This document shows, in pieces, positions 1 through 8,712 of a stretch of DNA of 64,000 nt. The notes below the pieces were generated by a model, which worked only from the letters and a program-made list of their open reading frames with translations, did no database searches and had not been told where the DNA came from. How positions within the stretch are numbered: the stretch's first letter is position 1; the number at the start of each line of letters is the position of its first letter. The position numbers and the translations under genes are program-made. The stretch comes from Epilithonimonas tenax DSM 16811 (lineage in GTDB: Bacteria; Bacteroidota; Bacteroidia; Flavobacteriales; Weeksellaceae): assembly GCF_000428485.1 (NCBI RefSeq), contig NZ_AUAA01000014.1, positions 1 to 64,000 of the forward strand, given 5' to 3'.

Positions 1-119
1 GCAATGAGCTCTAAATCAGATAATTTTGGTTTAATTGGTTTGAAATAAAAATTTTCTTTGATGGTTAATTTTCTTAATTCCTTTAAAATAAAATCGTAAA
101 TTGCATCTAGGTTATTCAT
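1..119 (-). mobile_element. IS982-family transposase, N-terminal part, cut by window edge
   Basis: An open frame starts at 119 on the minus strand and leaves the window at base 1. Its 39 residues begin MNNLDAIYDFI and contain FYFKPIKPKLSDLELI. I recognise this as the start of flavobacterial IS982-type transposases, from memory of the family. Whether the full element is intact cannot be seen. The terminal inverted repeat should lie within about 60-80 bases of the start codon, but I could not fix it. A short palindrome (TACGAAA/TTTCGTA) lies near 148-162. Confidence 0.72.
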
Positions 120-343
120 AACGTATTAGATTGATAGTCAATACAATATACGAAATTTTCGTATTATGAGTAACCTTTTTTATAATGCACTACGGGTATC
201 ATTAATATTTTTCATCCTGTGAATATGTAATATTGTATAGCTTATTGTTAAGAATGAATTTGTTTAGATATATCAAGAATTGCATCCGCATAAATTAAAT
301 TATGCAGCAAAGCTAAAAGTGGATTTTGAATAAATTTTGAATT

Positions 344-1630
344 CTACAATTTGATAGAAAAAATGTGCAGGTTATTTTCAAACCTATAATGGACTGTCCA
401 CTGGTGAAACCTGCAGATCTCACTAATGATGGCCAATCCCAAACCACTTCCACTATTGTCTGTTGAAAGCTTAGAAAATCTTTTGAATAGAAGATCCTTA
501 TTCAATTCTTTCGTTCCGGAATTGGAAACTTCAAAAAGTGAATCCTTTAATTTTATGTAGATCGACCCGCCTCGTGAGGTATGACGGATCGCATTTAAAA
601 TAAGATTATTGATGAGAACTTCTGTTAATCCGAAGTTTCCGTTTGCTTTGACATGAGAAGAAATATTTTCTTTAACAGAAATATTCTTTTGCTCAAAATG
701 TTCACTGAGAACTTCCATACTTTGATACAGAATCTCATCAAATTGAATACTCTCATTGTTGTCGAACTGGCTGTTATCGATTTTAGCAAGTAATAGCAGG
801 TTTTTATTGATCCTTGAACTTCTCGTAAGTGCCTTATTCATTTCCTCCGCAATATTGTATTGTTTTTCCGTTAGATTTTCATCTTGCAGCAAAAGGTCAA
901 GTTTGTTCTTAAGAATGGCCAAAGGAGTCTGTAATTCGTGAGATGCATTTTCTGTAAACTCTTTCTGTGTTTTATAAACGGATACGGTATGAGTGATCAA
1001 CTTTCTTAATGATCCGTTTAGTTCCTCGAATTCAATAGTGTCCGTGCTTTCAAATTCAATGTTTGTCTGGGTATTGAGATTGAAATTTTTAAGTTGGTCA
1101 AGTGTATTCCGAAATGGTCTCCAGATCGTTTTTGACAATCTTCTGTTAAGAATGAATAACCCCATTACGATCAAAATAAAAAAGAATATCGTAATAAGTC
1201 CAATGATCATCACAGTTCCTTCTGTTTCCTCAATATTGGTCTCTATGGTAAAAAGATAAGGTTCATTTTTGATGTAGATTACCTTTTGAAGACTTCTGTA
1301 ACGTTCAATTGTAGTATCTTTAGAGAAAGGTTTGTATTTCTCCGTCGTAAAAATCGAATCTTTCTTTAAATGGTTGGAAAATATTTTTTTAATATTGGTC
1401 CCAGGCTGGATGTGGTTCCACAAAGCAATACTGCGCTGAATTTCTTCTTTGGAAACATCCATCTTATTGAATTCGTACCCTGTCTTTTCCGCAACAATCT
1501 CATTATGCTCGTCCAGTTCATTTTGCCATATGGCATCTACCACAAAGTAATATACTGGAACACTGATCACCAGGACCATCATCACAAAAACTAAAAATGG
1601 TCTGGTTGTCTTGCTTAGTAGTGGTTTCAT
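344..1630 (-). CDS. Two-component sensor histidine kinase
   Basis: A membrane-bound histidine kinase of 428 residues. It has an N-terminal membrane segment (about 10-32), a roughly 100-residue periplasmic sensor with no recognised fold, a second membrane segment (about 140-162), a linker and a HisKA domain with the phospho-acceptor motif ENASHELQTPLA. The catalytic ATPase domain shows N box NNLILNAIRHT, G1 VSNSGT and G2 GSGLGLAI, so it looks active. It lies 7 bases after the response regulator gene and is surely co-transcribed with it. The ligand is unknown; nothing in the sensor points to nitrate or NO. Confidence 0.9.
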   Translation of the reverse strand: MKPLLSKTTRPFLVFVMMVLVISVPVYYFVVDAIWQNELDEHNEIVAEKTGYEFNKMDVSKEEIQRSIALWNHIQPGTNIKKIFSNHLKKDSIFTTEKYKPFSKDTTIERYRSLQKVIYIKNEPYLFTIETNIEETEGTVMIIGLITIFFFILIVMGLFILNRRLSKTIWRPFRNTLDQLKNFNLNTQTNIEFESTDTIEFEELNGSLRKLITHTVSVYKTQKEFTENASHELQTPLAILKNKLDLLLQDENLTEKQYNIAEEMNKALTRSSRINKNLLLLAKIDNSQFDNNESIQFDEILYQSMEVLSEHFEQKNISVKENISSHVKANGNFGLTEVLINNLILNAIRHTSRGGSIYIKLKDSLFEVSNSGTKELNKDLLFKRFSKLSTDNSGSGLGLAIISEICRFHQWTVHYRFENNLHIFSIKL

Positions 1631-1637
1631 GATCTAT

Positions 1638-2312
1638 CTATTTTTCCCATTTATATCCTGTACCATACACTGTCTTTAAATAGTGCTCACATCCGGCTTC
1701 GTATAATTTCTTTTTAAGATTTTTAACATGAGCGTATACAAAATCGTGGTTATCCAACATATCTGCAAAATCACCAGAAAGATGTTCAGCCAAAGTACTT
1801 TTGGAGATCACTTTATTTTTGTTTCCTACAAAATAGATCAATAGGTCAAATTCTTTTTTTGTAAGGACAATAGTTTTATTATTGATGGTAACTGTTTTCG
1901 ATAACAGATCGATCTGCAATTCATTCTGCCTGATAACATTTGAGTTGTTGAACTGTTTTCTCCTGATAATTGAATATATTCTAGCCATTAGTTCTGACAG
2001 ATGAAAGGGCTTTGAAAGATAATCATCAGCCCCCAATTGTAGACCTTTTATTTTATCGTCTAGAGCATTTTTTGCAGAAATAATAATCACCCCCTCCTCT
2101 TTATTCTGCTTTTTCAGTTCATCTAGAATTGCCAGGCCATTACCGTCTGGAAGCATAATGTCCAACAAAATACAGTCGTATTGGAAAGTTTCTATCTTCT
2201 CAATGGCCGTGTAAAATGTAGATGCGAATTCACAGATATAGTTTTCTCCTGAAAGGTATTCGGAGATACTTTTTGCCAACTCGGTCTCGTCTTCAATGAT
2301 TAGGATTTTCAT
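1638..2312 (-). CDS. OmpR/PhoB-family response regulator
   Basis: A DNA-binding response regulator of 224 residues, partner of the adjacent kinase. The receiver domain has the acidic pair in IIEDE, the phospho-acceptor Asp in CILLDIMLPDGNG and the conserved Lys in LSKPFH. The C-terminal half (about 130-224) is a winged helix with LTKKEFDLLIYF and the ending TVYGTGYKWEK, typical of the OmpR class. It is the first gene of a two-gene operon. Target genes cannot be read from the sequence. Confidence 0.92.
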   Translation of the reverse strand: MKILIIEDETELAKSISEYLSGENYICEFASTFYTAIEKIETFQYDCILLDIMLPDGNGLAILDELKKQNKEEGVIIISAKNALDDKIKGLQLGADDYLSKPFHLSELMARIYSIIRRKQFNNSNVIRQNELQIDLLSKTVTINNKTIVLTKKEFDLLIYFVGNKNKVISKSTLAEHLSGDFADMLDNHDFVYAHVKNLKKKLYEAGCEHYLKTVYGTGYKWEK

Positions 2313-2384
2313 CTTGCTAATTTACACTTTGAATTTTGGATAAATTTTGAAGAAAATTATATATTTAGAACATCTATTAGATTT

Positions 2385-2640
2385 TTAATATACTCTACAA
2401 GCTCTAATTACATATAGTATAATAATCGCAAGATAATTAGCTATTTCTTCATTTTTTAAATATTTTATTCGTTCAGTTGAATATGTATCCAATGAATCAA
2501 GTTCCAATGTTTTTCTATAATTTTCAAGTACTGATTTTTCATCATCGACTTTCTCGAATATCCAATTTCGATATATTTTTTTTTGAATCTACAGAAAGGT
2601 ATATTAGTAAATTTTATAATGTCTTTTTTATAGTAATGAA
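2385..2640 (-). pseudogene. Decayed coding fragment of unknown family
   Basis: On the minus strand a start-less frame of about 65 codons ends at 2385. It contains VDDEKSVLENYRKTLEL and NEEIANYLAIIIL and has coding-like composition. A run of nine A near 2582-2590 separates it from a second open stretch in another frame (FHYYKKDIIKFTNIPF), as if one indel had broken one gene. There is no start codon or ribosome binding site. I do not recognise the family. It may be a remnant of the same foreign DNA as the repeats at 2.7-3.2 kb. Confidence 0.35.
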
Positions 2641-2698
2641 ATATTTTTAAAATATAATTAGATGTTTTTTTGATTGATGTGAGTAATAAAACTTTAGT

Positions 2699-2856
2699 TC
2701 AAATACCATTTAACACCTTCAAAATATTGTCTATATCTGCTAATAAATGGTTTGAATAGAGTCCTGTCAAGTTCACAAACGTCCAAATGGCTTCAATTTA
2801 ATCTAAATTGAGCCATTTTTTTTGTTTTTGATTCTAGAATAATCCAGATTAATCTT
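2699..2856 (-). repeat. Repeat family 1, copy A (repeated protein-tail remnant)
   Basis: Read on the minus strand, this copy encodes a tail containing IEAIWTFVNLTGLYSNHLL then DIDNILKVLNGI and a stop at 2699. One in-frame stop lies near its start. Its upstream part contains LIWIILESKTK in another frame. The same tail recurs at 2922-3084, 3114-3240, 38913-39190 and 43018-43200, always on the minus strand. The bases around 2785-2820 form an imperfect hairpin (AAATGGCTTCAATTTA against TAAATTGAGCCATTT). Confidence 0.6.
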
Positions 2857-2921
2857 TTTTATTGTTTTAGTAAATTTATGTGCGAAACATTAAAAAAATT
2901 ATATAGTTTCAAATTTAAATT

Positions 2922-3084
2922 CTAAATTGCTAAATCCTTTTTAATTTTGCTCAAACGAACTAAATCATCGACAAAAGAGTTTGAATAGATGCTCGTTAAG
3001 TTCTCAAACAGCCAATTGACTCCAATGTAATTCAAATTGAGCCATTTTTGTTTTTGAATCCTGAATTACCCAGATTAGCATTTT
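2922..3084 (-). repeat. Repeat family 1, copy B
   Basis: This is the only copy whose 40-codon tail is open throughout. It starts WLNLNYIGVNW at 3044, continues NLTSIYSNSF and stops at 2922. Upstream bases share LIWVIQDSKTK with copy A (LIWIILESKTK). The end of the tail differs from copies A and D. Copies A, B and C are tandem direct repeats roughly 190-240 bases apart, which suggests past duplication of a unit. Confidence 0.55.
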
Positions 3085-3113
3085 GAATTTTTCCAATTTA
3101 TGTATAACCTAAA

Positions 3114-3240
3114 TTAAGTAAAACAATTAATAATATCATCTATATTTGTTAATAAGTGGTTTAATATTGTTCTGTGAGTTTTCATAAACGTTCAAATAAC
3201 TCTAATTAAATCTAAATATGGAATTATTTTTATAAGATAA
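3114..3240 (-). repeat. Repeat family 1, copy C, most decayed
   Basis: The minus-strand frame ends at 3114 and aligns residue for residue with copy A without gaps over the core. It keeps NHLL and DIDxI-like residues (NHLLTNIDDII). The conserved Trp codon has become TGA. The hairpin seen in the other copies is weak here. It is recognisable only by comparison with copies A and D. Confidence 0.45.
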
Positions 3241-3282
3241 TATTTTTATATTATTAAACCTAATTTATTCAAAATAATACCT

Positions 3283-4611
3283 TCATATTTTTTTTGAAGA
3301 AAAAATCACGTAGATGATTTGTCTTATCAATTGATAAATCACAACATAAATTCCCACTAACAAGCCAAATCCAAAAATGCCGAAAGCAATATGCAAATAG
3401 TGATTAGATTCCTGAAATTTTCCAAACAAAACGTTCTCGGAAAAATAAATCCACTTTGTCCGTTCAACACCCATTATTAAAAGTGTTGCGAAGAATAATA
3501 TAAATGAAATATTGAAAATTTTGATCCCAAGAGAAATCGGTTTTTTAATCTTTTCTGATATTGGTTTAATCTTTTCTAAAATAAAACAAATGGACGATAG
3601 TAAAATCGTGGTATTGATCCCAATAATGGTTCCCATAGAATGCGCAACGGTAATATGTGTTCCGTGAGTAAACAGATTGAGAGCTGGGATAGATATCAGA
3701 ATCGCCAAAAATAGGTTGATAAAAATCCATAAATCGGAAAGCATCATCAAAGAATATGAAACCGAAAAATGTTTTATTCTTCTCCTTGGAAAGATCTTTT
3801 CTCCAGAGATAAATTATGCGCAACAAAATAATCCACTCTGTCATACTAATGGCATAAGCAACGAAGCGAATCCAGTTCGCATTTGGGACCGGATAAACGT
3901 GGTGAGCCCAATTGAACATTACATTGACGAGACCTAAAAAGAAGAAGAAAAATGCTGTTTTAGATTGGCTGTAGAAATCATTGCCACTACTCTTTTCCAT
4001 TACAAACATTGACAAACCGTAAACCAGCATATTCCACGCACCAACGTAGGCTCCGCTAGCTTTCCATTGCATTGTTAAATTTTGGATATAGTTTTCTCTA
4101 AAATATGGCAAAATCCAAAGATGAGCTTCGGTAAAGTGAAAAATCATCAACACAATTCCCGTTCCCCACATCCAATAATAAACCGGCCATTTCGAGAAAG
4201 TTTGCCACATCACACGGAAATAATAAATTCCAAAAAACAGCCAGCCAACCAAAATTGGAATATAAAACCAATGCGGAAATTTCAAATATTCTTGCCTTCA
4301 AATTTTTTAAAAATATAGCAGATTGCTATCAGAAAACCCGTCACTGTAAAAATCCAGAATTGCGACTTCATAATCACAGGATTGATTTTTTCATTTTGAA
4401 TATACCAGAAAATCCCGCCGATTGCCGTCATAAAAATCCAAGAAAGCGCAAAAAGCGTGCGCAAAGGTCGCAAAACTGTGAAAGGCAAACTCTCTTTTAT
4501 GAAATCCGGAATTGCATATTGAACACCCGAAAGAAGCCCGACCAGAAGACATAAAGCAAGACTTAATAACCCGACAATGATGTAATAAAATGGATACGCG
4601 TTATTTTTCAT
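3283..4611 (-). pseudogene. norB: norB pseudogene, cytochrome-c-type nitric oxide reductase large subunit
   Basis: The intact protein would be a 12-helix haem b/b3-Fe_B enzyme reducing two NO to N2O, with NorC as electron entry. Three frames together cover a normal length of about 440 residues. Frame 1 is 4611-4282, ending KKFEGKNI. Frame 2 runs from about 4285 to 3770 with KFPHWFYIPILVGW. Frame 3 runs from about 3755 to 3283 with HGTHITVAHSMGTIIGINT, a strong NorB signature. One base of an AAA codon is missing near 4290, where EGKEYLKFPHW should read through. A second shift lies near 3755-3765, before MMLSDLWIF. The reading frame starts 11 bases inside the norC end. An intact quinol NO reductase at 17.2 kb probably makes this locus dispensable. 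Confidence 0.88.
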
Positions 4612-5034
4612 TATTTTCTTTTTCTTGATATTGAACCCAGCCTGTATACTTTATTTGTGCGTTTTTATTTGGATAATAGCCTGTATTATCAACTTCTTTT
4701 AAAAATTGAACAAGATAATTCTGCTCATCCTCAGAGAAATTGAATTTCGGCATAGACTTCACCCCGCTAATCATCATCACTTTCAGATACTCTGCACTTT
4801 TATTGGGATGCGAAGAAACGTTGGTAAGATCTGGCCCCAAATATCCGCCGAGACCATAAAGTTGGTGGAAAGAATTGCAGTTATTCTATAGCCAAAGTTT
4901 TTCTCCTTCAAGCGCTTGGTGTGATAGTTTGATGTTTCCGAAATTGCTTTTTTCGGTATAGATTTCCCGATTGTAAAAAGCATAAACGATGACGAGAATA
5001 AAAAAGACACTCACGTAGTACCGATGAAATTTCA
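4601..5034 (-). pseudogene. norC: norC pseudogene, cytochrome c subunit of NO reductase
   Basis: The frame from ATG at 5034 gives an N-terminal membrane anchor (VSVFFILVIVYAFY) and then EGEKLWL-stop-NNCNSFHQLYGLGGYLGPDLTNV. The TAG at 4886-4888 falls where NorC normally has a sense codon. The haem motif that should read CNSCHQLYG is CNSFH, because the second Cys codon is TTC at 4868-4870. Downstream coding is intact (MPKFNFSEDE, likely Met ligand). Two independent lesions in 20 bases, plus frameshifts in norB, argue for real decay and not sequencing error. Confidence 0.88.
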
Positions 5035-5098
5035 TAGATTTTATTTTTCCAATAAATTATTTATAAAGATTTGAGTTGAAGTTTTTTTACATCAATCA

Positions 5099-5114
5099 AA
5101 ATCATATATGATTT
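5099..5114. promoter_or_regulatory. 16-base perfect palindrome upstream of norC
   Basis: AAATCATATATGATTT is a perfect palindrome 65 bases upstream of the norC start. It could be the operator of the former norCB promoter. It does not match the AAATAAAAGAC-type repeats of the other nitrogen genes, nor a standard FNR box. The rest of 5035-5294 is AT-rich with no gene that I can see. Confidence 0.3.
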
Positions 5115-5294
5115 AAAAACTGTGTCTTTTACTTGGAATTTTCTATCGTAAATCAAAAAAAGTTACTCAACTTCCATTATTGAGTTCATTATTAATAAGC
5201 AAAGTGATTTTTAATAGTATCAATTTGTCAACAACATCTTTTATAAATAAAATGGTTGATATGATTTATAACATAAAAGTAGAAATAAAAAAAC

Positions 5295-5320
5295 AAAATA
5301 AGACAAAAATATCTTATTTA
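5295..5320. promoter_or_regulatory. Putative NO/nitrate regulon operator before narK
   Basis: Inverted repeat AAAATAAGAC-N6-ATCTTATTTA. The inner part is the same as in the site before the nitrate reductase operon (37741-37764) and resembles the sites before nirK, rrf2 and the DUF438 gene. It ends three bases before the -7 element, so a bound protein would cover the promoter. I infer an Rrf2-family (NsrR-like) binding site. Confidence 0.55.
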
Positions 5321-5323
5321 TAA

Positions 5324-5331
5324 TATCTTTG
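5324..5331 (+). promoter_or_regulatory. narK promoter, -7 element
   Basis: TATCTTTG matches the Bacteroidota -7 consensus TAnnTTTG and sits 43 bases before the ATG. The -33 element would fall inside or beside the operator. Transcription should start near 5338. Confidence 0.6.
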
Positions 5332-5374
5332 TATTCGGAAAAAGAGATGAACAAAAACTACTAGAACTAATATA

Positions 5375-6862
5375 ATGAATCCCAATCTTTCTTCTGCCCA
5401 CAAAATGCTGTTTCTGAACACATTGGCATTTACAATCTGCTTTTCTTGCTGGACTTTGAATGGCGTTCTCGTCACCTATCTTGTTGATAATAATATCTTT
5501 AACTGGTCGGTTGTAGAAACTGGTTGGCTTCTTGGGATTCCTATTCTTACGGGTTCTATTATGAGATTACCATTAGGGATTCTCACCGACAAATACGGCG
5601 GAAAACCCGTTTTCTCAATTTTACTTCTGTTGTGTAGTATTCCTTTATTTCTGCTTTATTTTGCTGATTCTTATTGGGTTTACTTTTTATTGAGCGCACT
5701 TTTCGGAATGGTAGGAACCGGTTTCGCAGTCGGGATTGCCTTTACATCAGCCTGGTACCCGAAAGAATGGCAAGGTCGTGCGTTAGGAATTTTCGGGATG
5801 GGAAATGCGGGAGCGGCTCTCACAACGTTTTTCGCACCTACTCTACTCAATTATTTCTCAGAAAACGATCCGGATAATGGTTGGAGATTACTCCCAATTA
5901 TCTACGGAATCACATTGGTGATCATTGGTTTGATATTTCTATTTTTTGTTCAAAATAGAAAAGCAGCGGTTCAAAATAAATCAACAAGAGAACTTCTTGC
6001 TCCACTTTCTAAAGTCCGAGTTTGGAGATTTGGATTATACTATTTCCTTGTTTTCGGTCTGTTTGTAGCGTTTTCGCAATGGTTGATGCCGTATTACGTG
6101 AGTGTTTACAAAACTTCATTGGTTTTGGGCGGACTTTTGGCTTCAGCTTTCAGTTTACCGAGTGGCATTATCAGAGCATTTGGCGGTTATTTGTCAGATA
6201 AATTCGGGGCAAGAAAAGTGATGTACTGGGTTTTATATTCATCATTAATATTAAGTGGATTATTAATGCTTCCAAAAATGGAAATATTAACACCGGGAAA
6301 AGGCATCACTGCTAAGAAAGCAGGAATGGTAACCGCCATCGAAAAAGAAAAAATCACATTAAATACAGGCGAATTTGAAATCACTTCAAAGCCAGAAATT
6401 CCCGAGCAAACTTCTGTTTTCCCCGAATCTTTTTCGTGGCAGGAAGTATTAGTAAAACAAAACGAGCAAGTTCAGAAAAAGCAACTTCTCGCTCAAGGCG
6501 TAACCTTAATCAAATTTGAAGCGCACATCTGGGTTTTCTCCATCCTCGTGATTCTCATCGGAATTATGTGGGGAATCGGGAAAGCTGCGGTTTACAAACA
6601 CATCCCGGAATATTTTCCGAATGAAGTCGGCGTTGTTGGCGGAATGGTAGGATTAATCGGTGGTTTGGGAGGTTTCATAGGTCCTATTTTGTTTGGATAT
6701 CTTCTGGATTTTTCGGGATTATGGACGAGTTCGTGGATTTTCGTCTTCATCGTTTCCGCCATTTCCTTGTTTTGGATGAATACAGTAATTAAAAAAATGA
6801 TGCACACCGAAGCACCTCACCTCAAAGATAAAATCGAACACTTGAACAACAACAAAGATTAA
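5375..6862 (+). CDS. narK: NarK-type nitrate/nitrite transporter with soluble insertion
   Basis: A major facilitator protein of 495 residues of the nitrate/nitrite porter family in the inner membrane. It carries the nitrate signature GIFGMGNAGAALTTFFAP (about 138-155) and the two substrate-contacting Arg positions (Arg64 in MRLPLG, Arg267 in IIRAFGG). About 80 extra polar residues (302-384) interrupt the membrane core between helices 8 and 9. They include VLVKQNEQVQKKQLLAQGV, which resembles a lipoyl/barrel-sandwich strand pattern. The rest of the protein follows NarK normally. It is the first gene of a four-gene unit with a second NarK, a cytochrome and a porin, and has its own operator and promoter. 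Confidence 0.88.
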   Translation: MNPNLSSAHKMLFLNTLAFTICFSCWTLNGVLVTYLVDNNIFNWSVVETGWLLGIPILTGSIMRLPLGILTDKYGGKPVFSILLLLCSIPLFLLYFADSYWVYFLLSALFGMVGTGFAVGIAFTSAWYPKEWQGRALGIFGMGNAGAALTTFFAPTLLNYFSENDPDNGWRLLPIIYGITLVIIGLIFLFFVQNRKAAVQNKSTRELLAPLSKVRVWRFGLYYFLVFGLFVAFSQWLMPYYVSVYKTSLVLGGLLASAFSLPSGIIRAFGGYLSDKFGARKVMYWVLYSSLILSGLLMLPKMEILTPGKGITAKKAGMVTAIEKEKITLNTGEFEITSKPEIPEQTSVFPESFSWQEVLVKQNEQVQKKQLLAQGVTLIKFEAHIWVFSILVILIGIMWGIGKAAVYKHIPEYFPNEVGVVGGMVGLIGGLGGFIGPILFGYLLDFSGLWTSSWIFVFIVSAISLFWMNTVIKKMMHTEAPHLKDKIEHLNNNKD

Positions 6863-6889
6863 ATTTTAAAAGAATAAACAACTGAAAAT

Positions 6890-8221
6890 ATGAACAATTC
6901 ACATTGGTTAACCGACTACGACCCGTCCAACGAAGAATTTTGGAACAAAAAAGGCAAAAAAATCGCCTGGAAAACCCTTACAATTACCACTGCGGCACTC
7001 ACCTTTTCTTTCGCAACGTGGTTCCTATACAGCGTTATCGTTATCAAACTTCCCCAGATCGGATTTCAATTTACCGACGATCAACTTTTCTGGATGGCAG
7101 CAATGCCCGGATTGGCAGGCGGATTTTTAAGAATCATCAACACCTTTCTCATCCCAATTTACGGAACCAGAAAAATCATTTCCATCAGTTCATTAATCAA
7201 GATAATTCCTTTATTAATGCTTGGTTTCGCCGTGATGAATCCAGAAACTTCATTTGGATATTTTATGTTCATCGGAATATTATTAGGAATTGGTGGCGGA
7301 GATTTCTCTTCATTTATGCCTTCAACCTCTTTATTTTTTCCAAAAAAAGAAGCCGGAACCGCACTCGGAATTCAAGCTGGAGTTGGAAATTTCGGCGTAA
7401 GTTTAGTACAGCTTCTTTCACCTTTGATTATGAGTCTAACTTTATTTTCATTTTTAGGAGGGGGACAAATCATCGTTGAAACCGGAAAAACCATTTATCT
7501 CGAAAACATCGCATTCATCTACGTTATTCCATTATTTATTATCGGAATTTGGGCTTGGTTTTCTCTAAAAAGTATTCCCGTAAAAGCTTCGTTCAAAGAA
7601 CAGTTAGATATTTTCAAAGACCGTCATACTTTATATTGTACAATGACATACATTATGACTTTTGGGATTTTCGCAGGATTTTCAGCTGCATTTCCATTAA
7701 TGATAAAAAACCTCTACACGCCTTTAGATAAAAGCATCGACCCTTTACAGTTCGCCTTTTATGGTCCATTAATCGGTTCTGCATCCAGAGTCATTTTCGG
7801 AAAAATTGCCGATAAAACTGGAGGCGCAATTTTGACTCACATCACAGGAATAGCGTTGATTATTTTAATTTCAAGATTGATTTTGGGAGGTTATTTGACA
7901 CCAACTTCACCCGATCAGTTTCAAGGATTTTTAGTAATCGTCTTAGCCATTTTCTTCTTTACAGGAATCGGAAATGCAGCAACTTTCAAGCAATTCCCAG
8001 TAATTTTCTCAGAATCTCCAAGAAAAGCAGCCGGAGTTATCGGTTGGACGGCTGCAGTAGCCGCTTTCGGACCATTCGTTTTCAATGTTTTGATTACCCA
8101 ATCCCGAGCAATTTCCGGAGACGCAAGATTATTCTTTTGGTTTTTGGTAGTAGGATGTGTGATGGCAACTGCGGTTAACTGGTACTTCTACACGAGAAAA
8201 GGATGCGAAAGACCATGCTAA
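6890..8221 (+). CDS. Second NarK-type nitrate/nitrite transporter
   Basis: A 12-helix major facilitator protein of 443 residues without the large insertion of its neighbour. The nitrate signature appears as ALGIQAGVGNFGVSLVQLLSP (roughly 165-185). Arg is present in FLRIINTF and SASRVIFGKIADKTG. A long N-terminal cytosolic tail of about 30 residues (SNEEFWNKKGKKIAWKT) precedes helix 1. It lies 27 bases after the first transporter. Pairs of different NarK proteins often divide nitrate/proton symport and nitrate/nitrite exchange; which does which cannot be told here. Confidence 0.87.
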   Translation: MNNSHWLTDYDPSNEEFWNKKGKKIAWKTLTITTAALTFSFATWFLYSVIVIKLPQIGFQFTDDQLFWMAAMPGLAGGFLRIINTFLIPIYGTRKIISISSLIKIIPLLMLGFAVMNPETSFGYFMFIGILLGIGGGDFSSFMPSTSLFFPKKEAGTALGIQAGVGNFGVSLVQLLSPLIMSLTLFSFLGGGQIIVETGKTIYLENIAFIYVIPLFIIGIWAWFSLKSIPVKASFKEQLDIFKDRHTLYCTMTYIMTFGIFAGFSAAFPLMIKNLYTPLDKSIDPLQFAFYGPLIGSASRVIFGKIADKTGGAILTHITGIALIILISRLILGGYLTPTSPDQFQGFLVIVLAIFFFTGIGNAATFKQFPVIFSESPRKAAGVIGWTAAVAAFGPFVFNVLITQSRAISGDARLFFWFLVVGCVMATAVNWYFYTRKGCERPC

Positions 8222-8241
8222 TTTTAAAAATGAAAGTATAA

Positions 8242-8700
8242 ATGAAAAAAATCATTCCATTCTTTTTACTCCTTTCCGTTTTTCTAAATGTTGGATTAAT
8301 TTACAAATTTTTCTATGCAGGAGAAACAGTGAGTTTGGCTAAAGACGGTAGAAGTGAAATCAAAATGACACCAGAAAACCGAGAATATGTGATGGCAGAA
8401 ATGCGAGGGTTTCTCGAAAGTATTCAAAAAATTAATGAAGCAATTGCTAAAAACGACCCTACTATAATTGAAAAAGTAGGGCAAGAATCGGGCTCTTGCA
8501 AAGTTGATGGAGTTCCAAAAGGTTTGGTTAAATCTTTACCGCTTGGTTTCAAAAAAATGGGCTTCGAAACCCACGAGCTTTTTGATGTAATGGCAAAAAT
8601 GGCTCAAGAAAATTACGATCGACAACAAACTCAGGAAAAACTCAATCAGCTTTTGAATAATTGCGTTGCCTGTCATAAAACCTATAAAATTTCTGTTTAA
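8242..8700 (+). CDS. Cytochrome c'/c556-like monohaem protein
   Basis: A 152-residue exported or membrane-anchored protein with hydrophobic N terminus (about 4-25). It is mainly helical with a single haem c motif CVACH at 141-145, seven residues from the C terminus. That layout is typical of the four-helix cytochrome c' fold, which often binds or buffers NO. The usual length is about 130-150. An extra Cys at 86 is unusual. It is the third gene of the narK unit, 20 bases downstream, so a role in periplasmic nitrite/NO electron transfer or NO protection is likely but inferred. Confidence 0.75.
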   Translation: MKKIIPFFLLLSVFLNVGLIYKFFYAGETVSLAKDGRSEIKMTPENREYVMAEMRGFLESIQKINEAIAKNDPTIIEKVGQESGSCKVDGVPKGLVKSLPLGFKKMGFETHELFDVMAKMAQENYDRQQTQEKLNQLLNNCVACHKTYKISV

Positions 8701-8712
8701 AAATAACTCGTT

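Noticed and set aside
148-162. Palindrome near the IS982 start as the insertion-sequence end
   Set aside because: The partner terminal repeat lies outside the window, so it cannot be assigned.
2699-3240. Tandem repeats as a CRISPR array
   Set aside because: Units are about 190-240 bases apart, imperfect and carry coding frames; there are no short identical repeats with unique spacers and no cas genes.
3677-4554. Several plus-strand open frames opposite norB
   Set aside because: They are antisense shadows of the broken norB frames, which have clear homology on the minus strand.
6904-7479. 191-codon frame inside the second narK gene
   Set aside because: Arg/Asn/His-rich shadow frame; the overlapping NarK frame has full family motifs.
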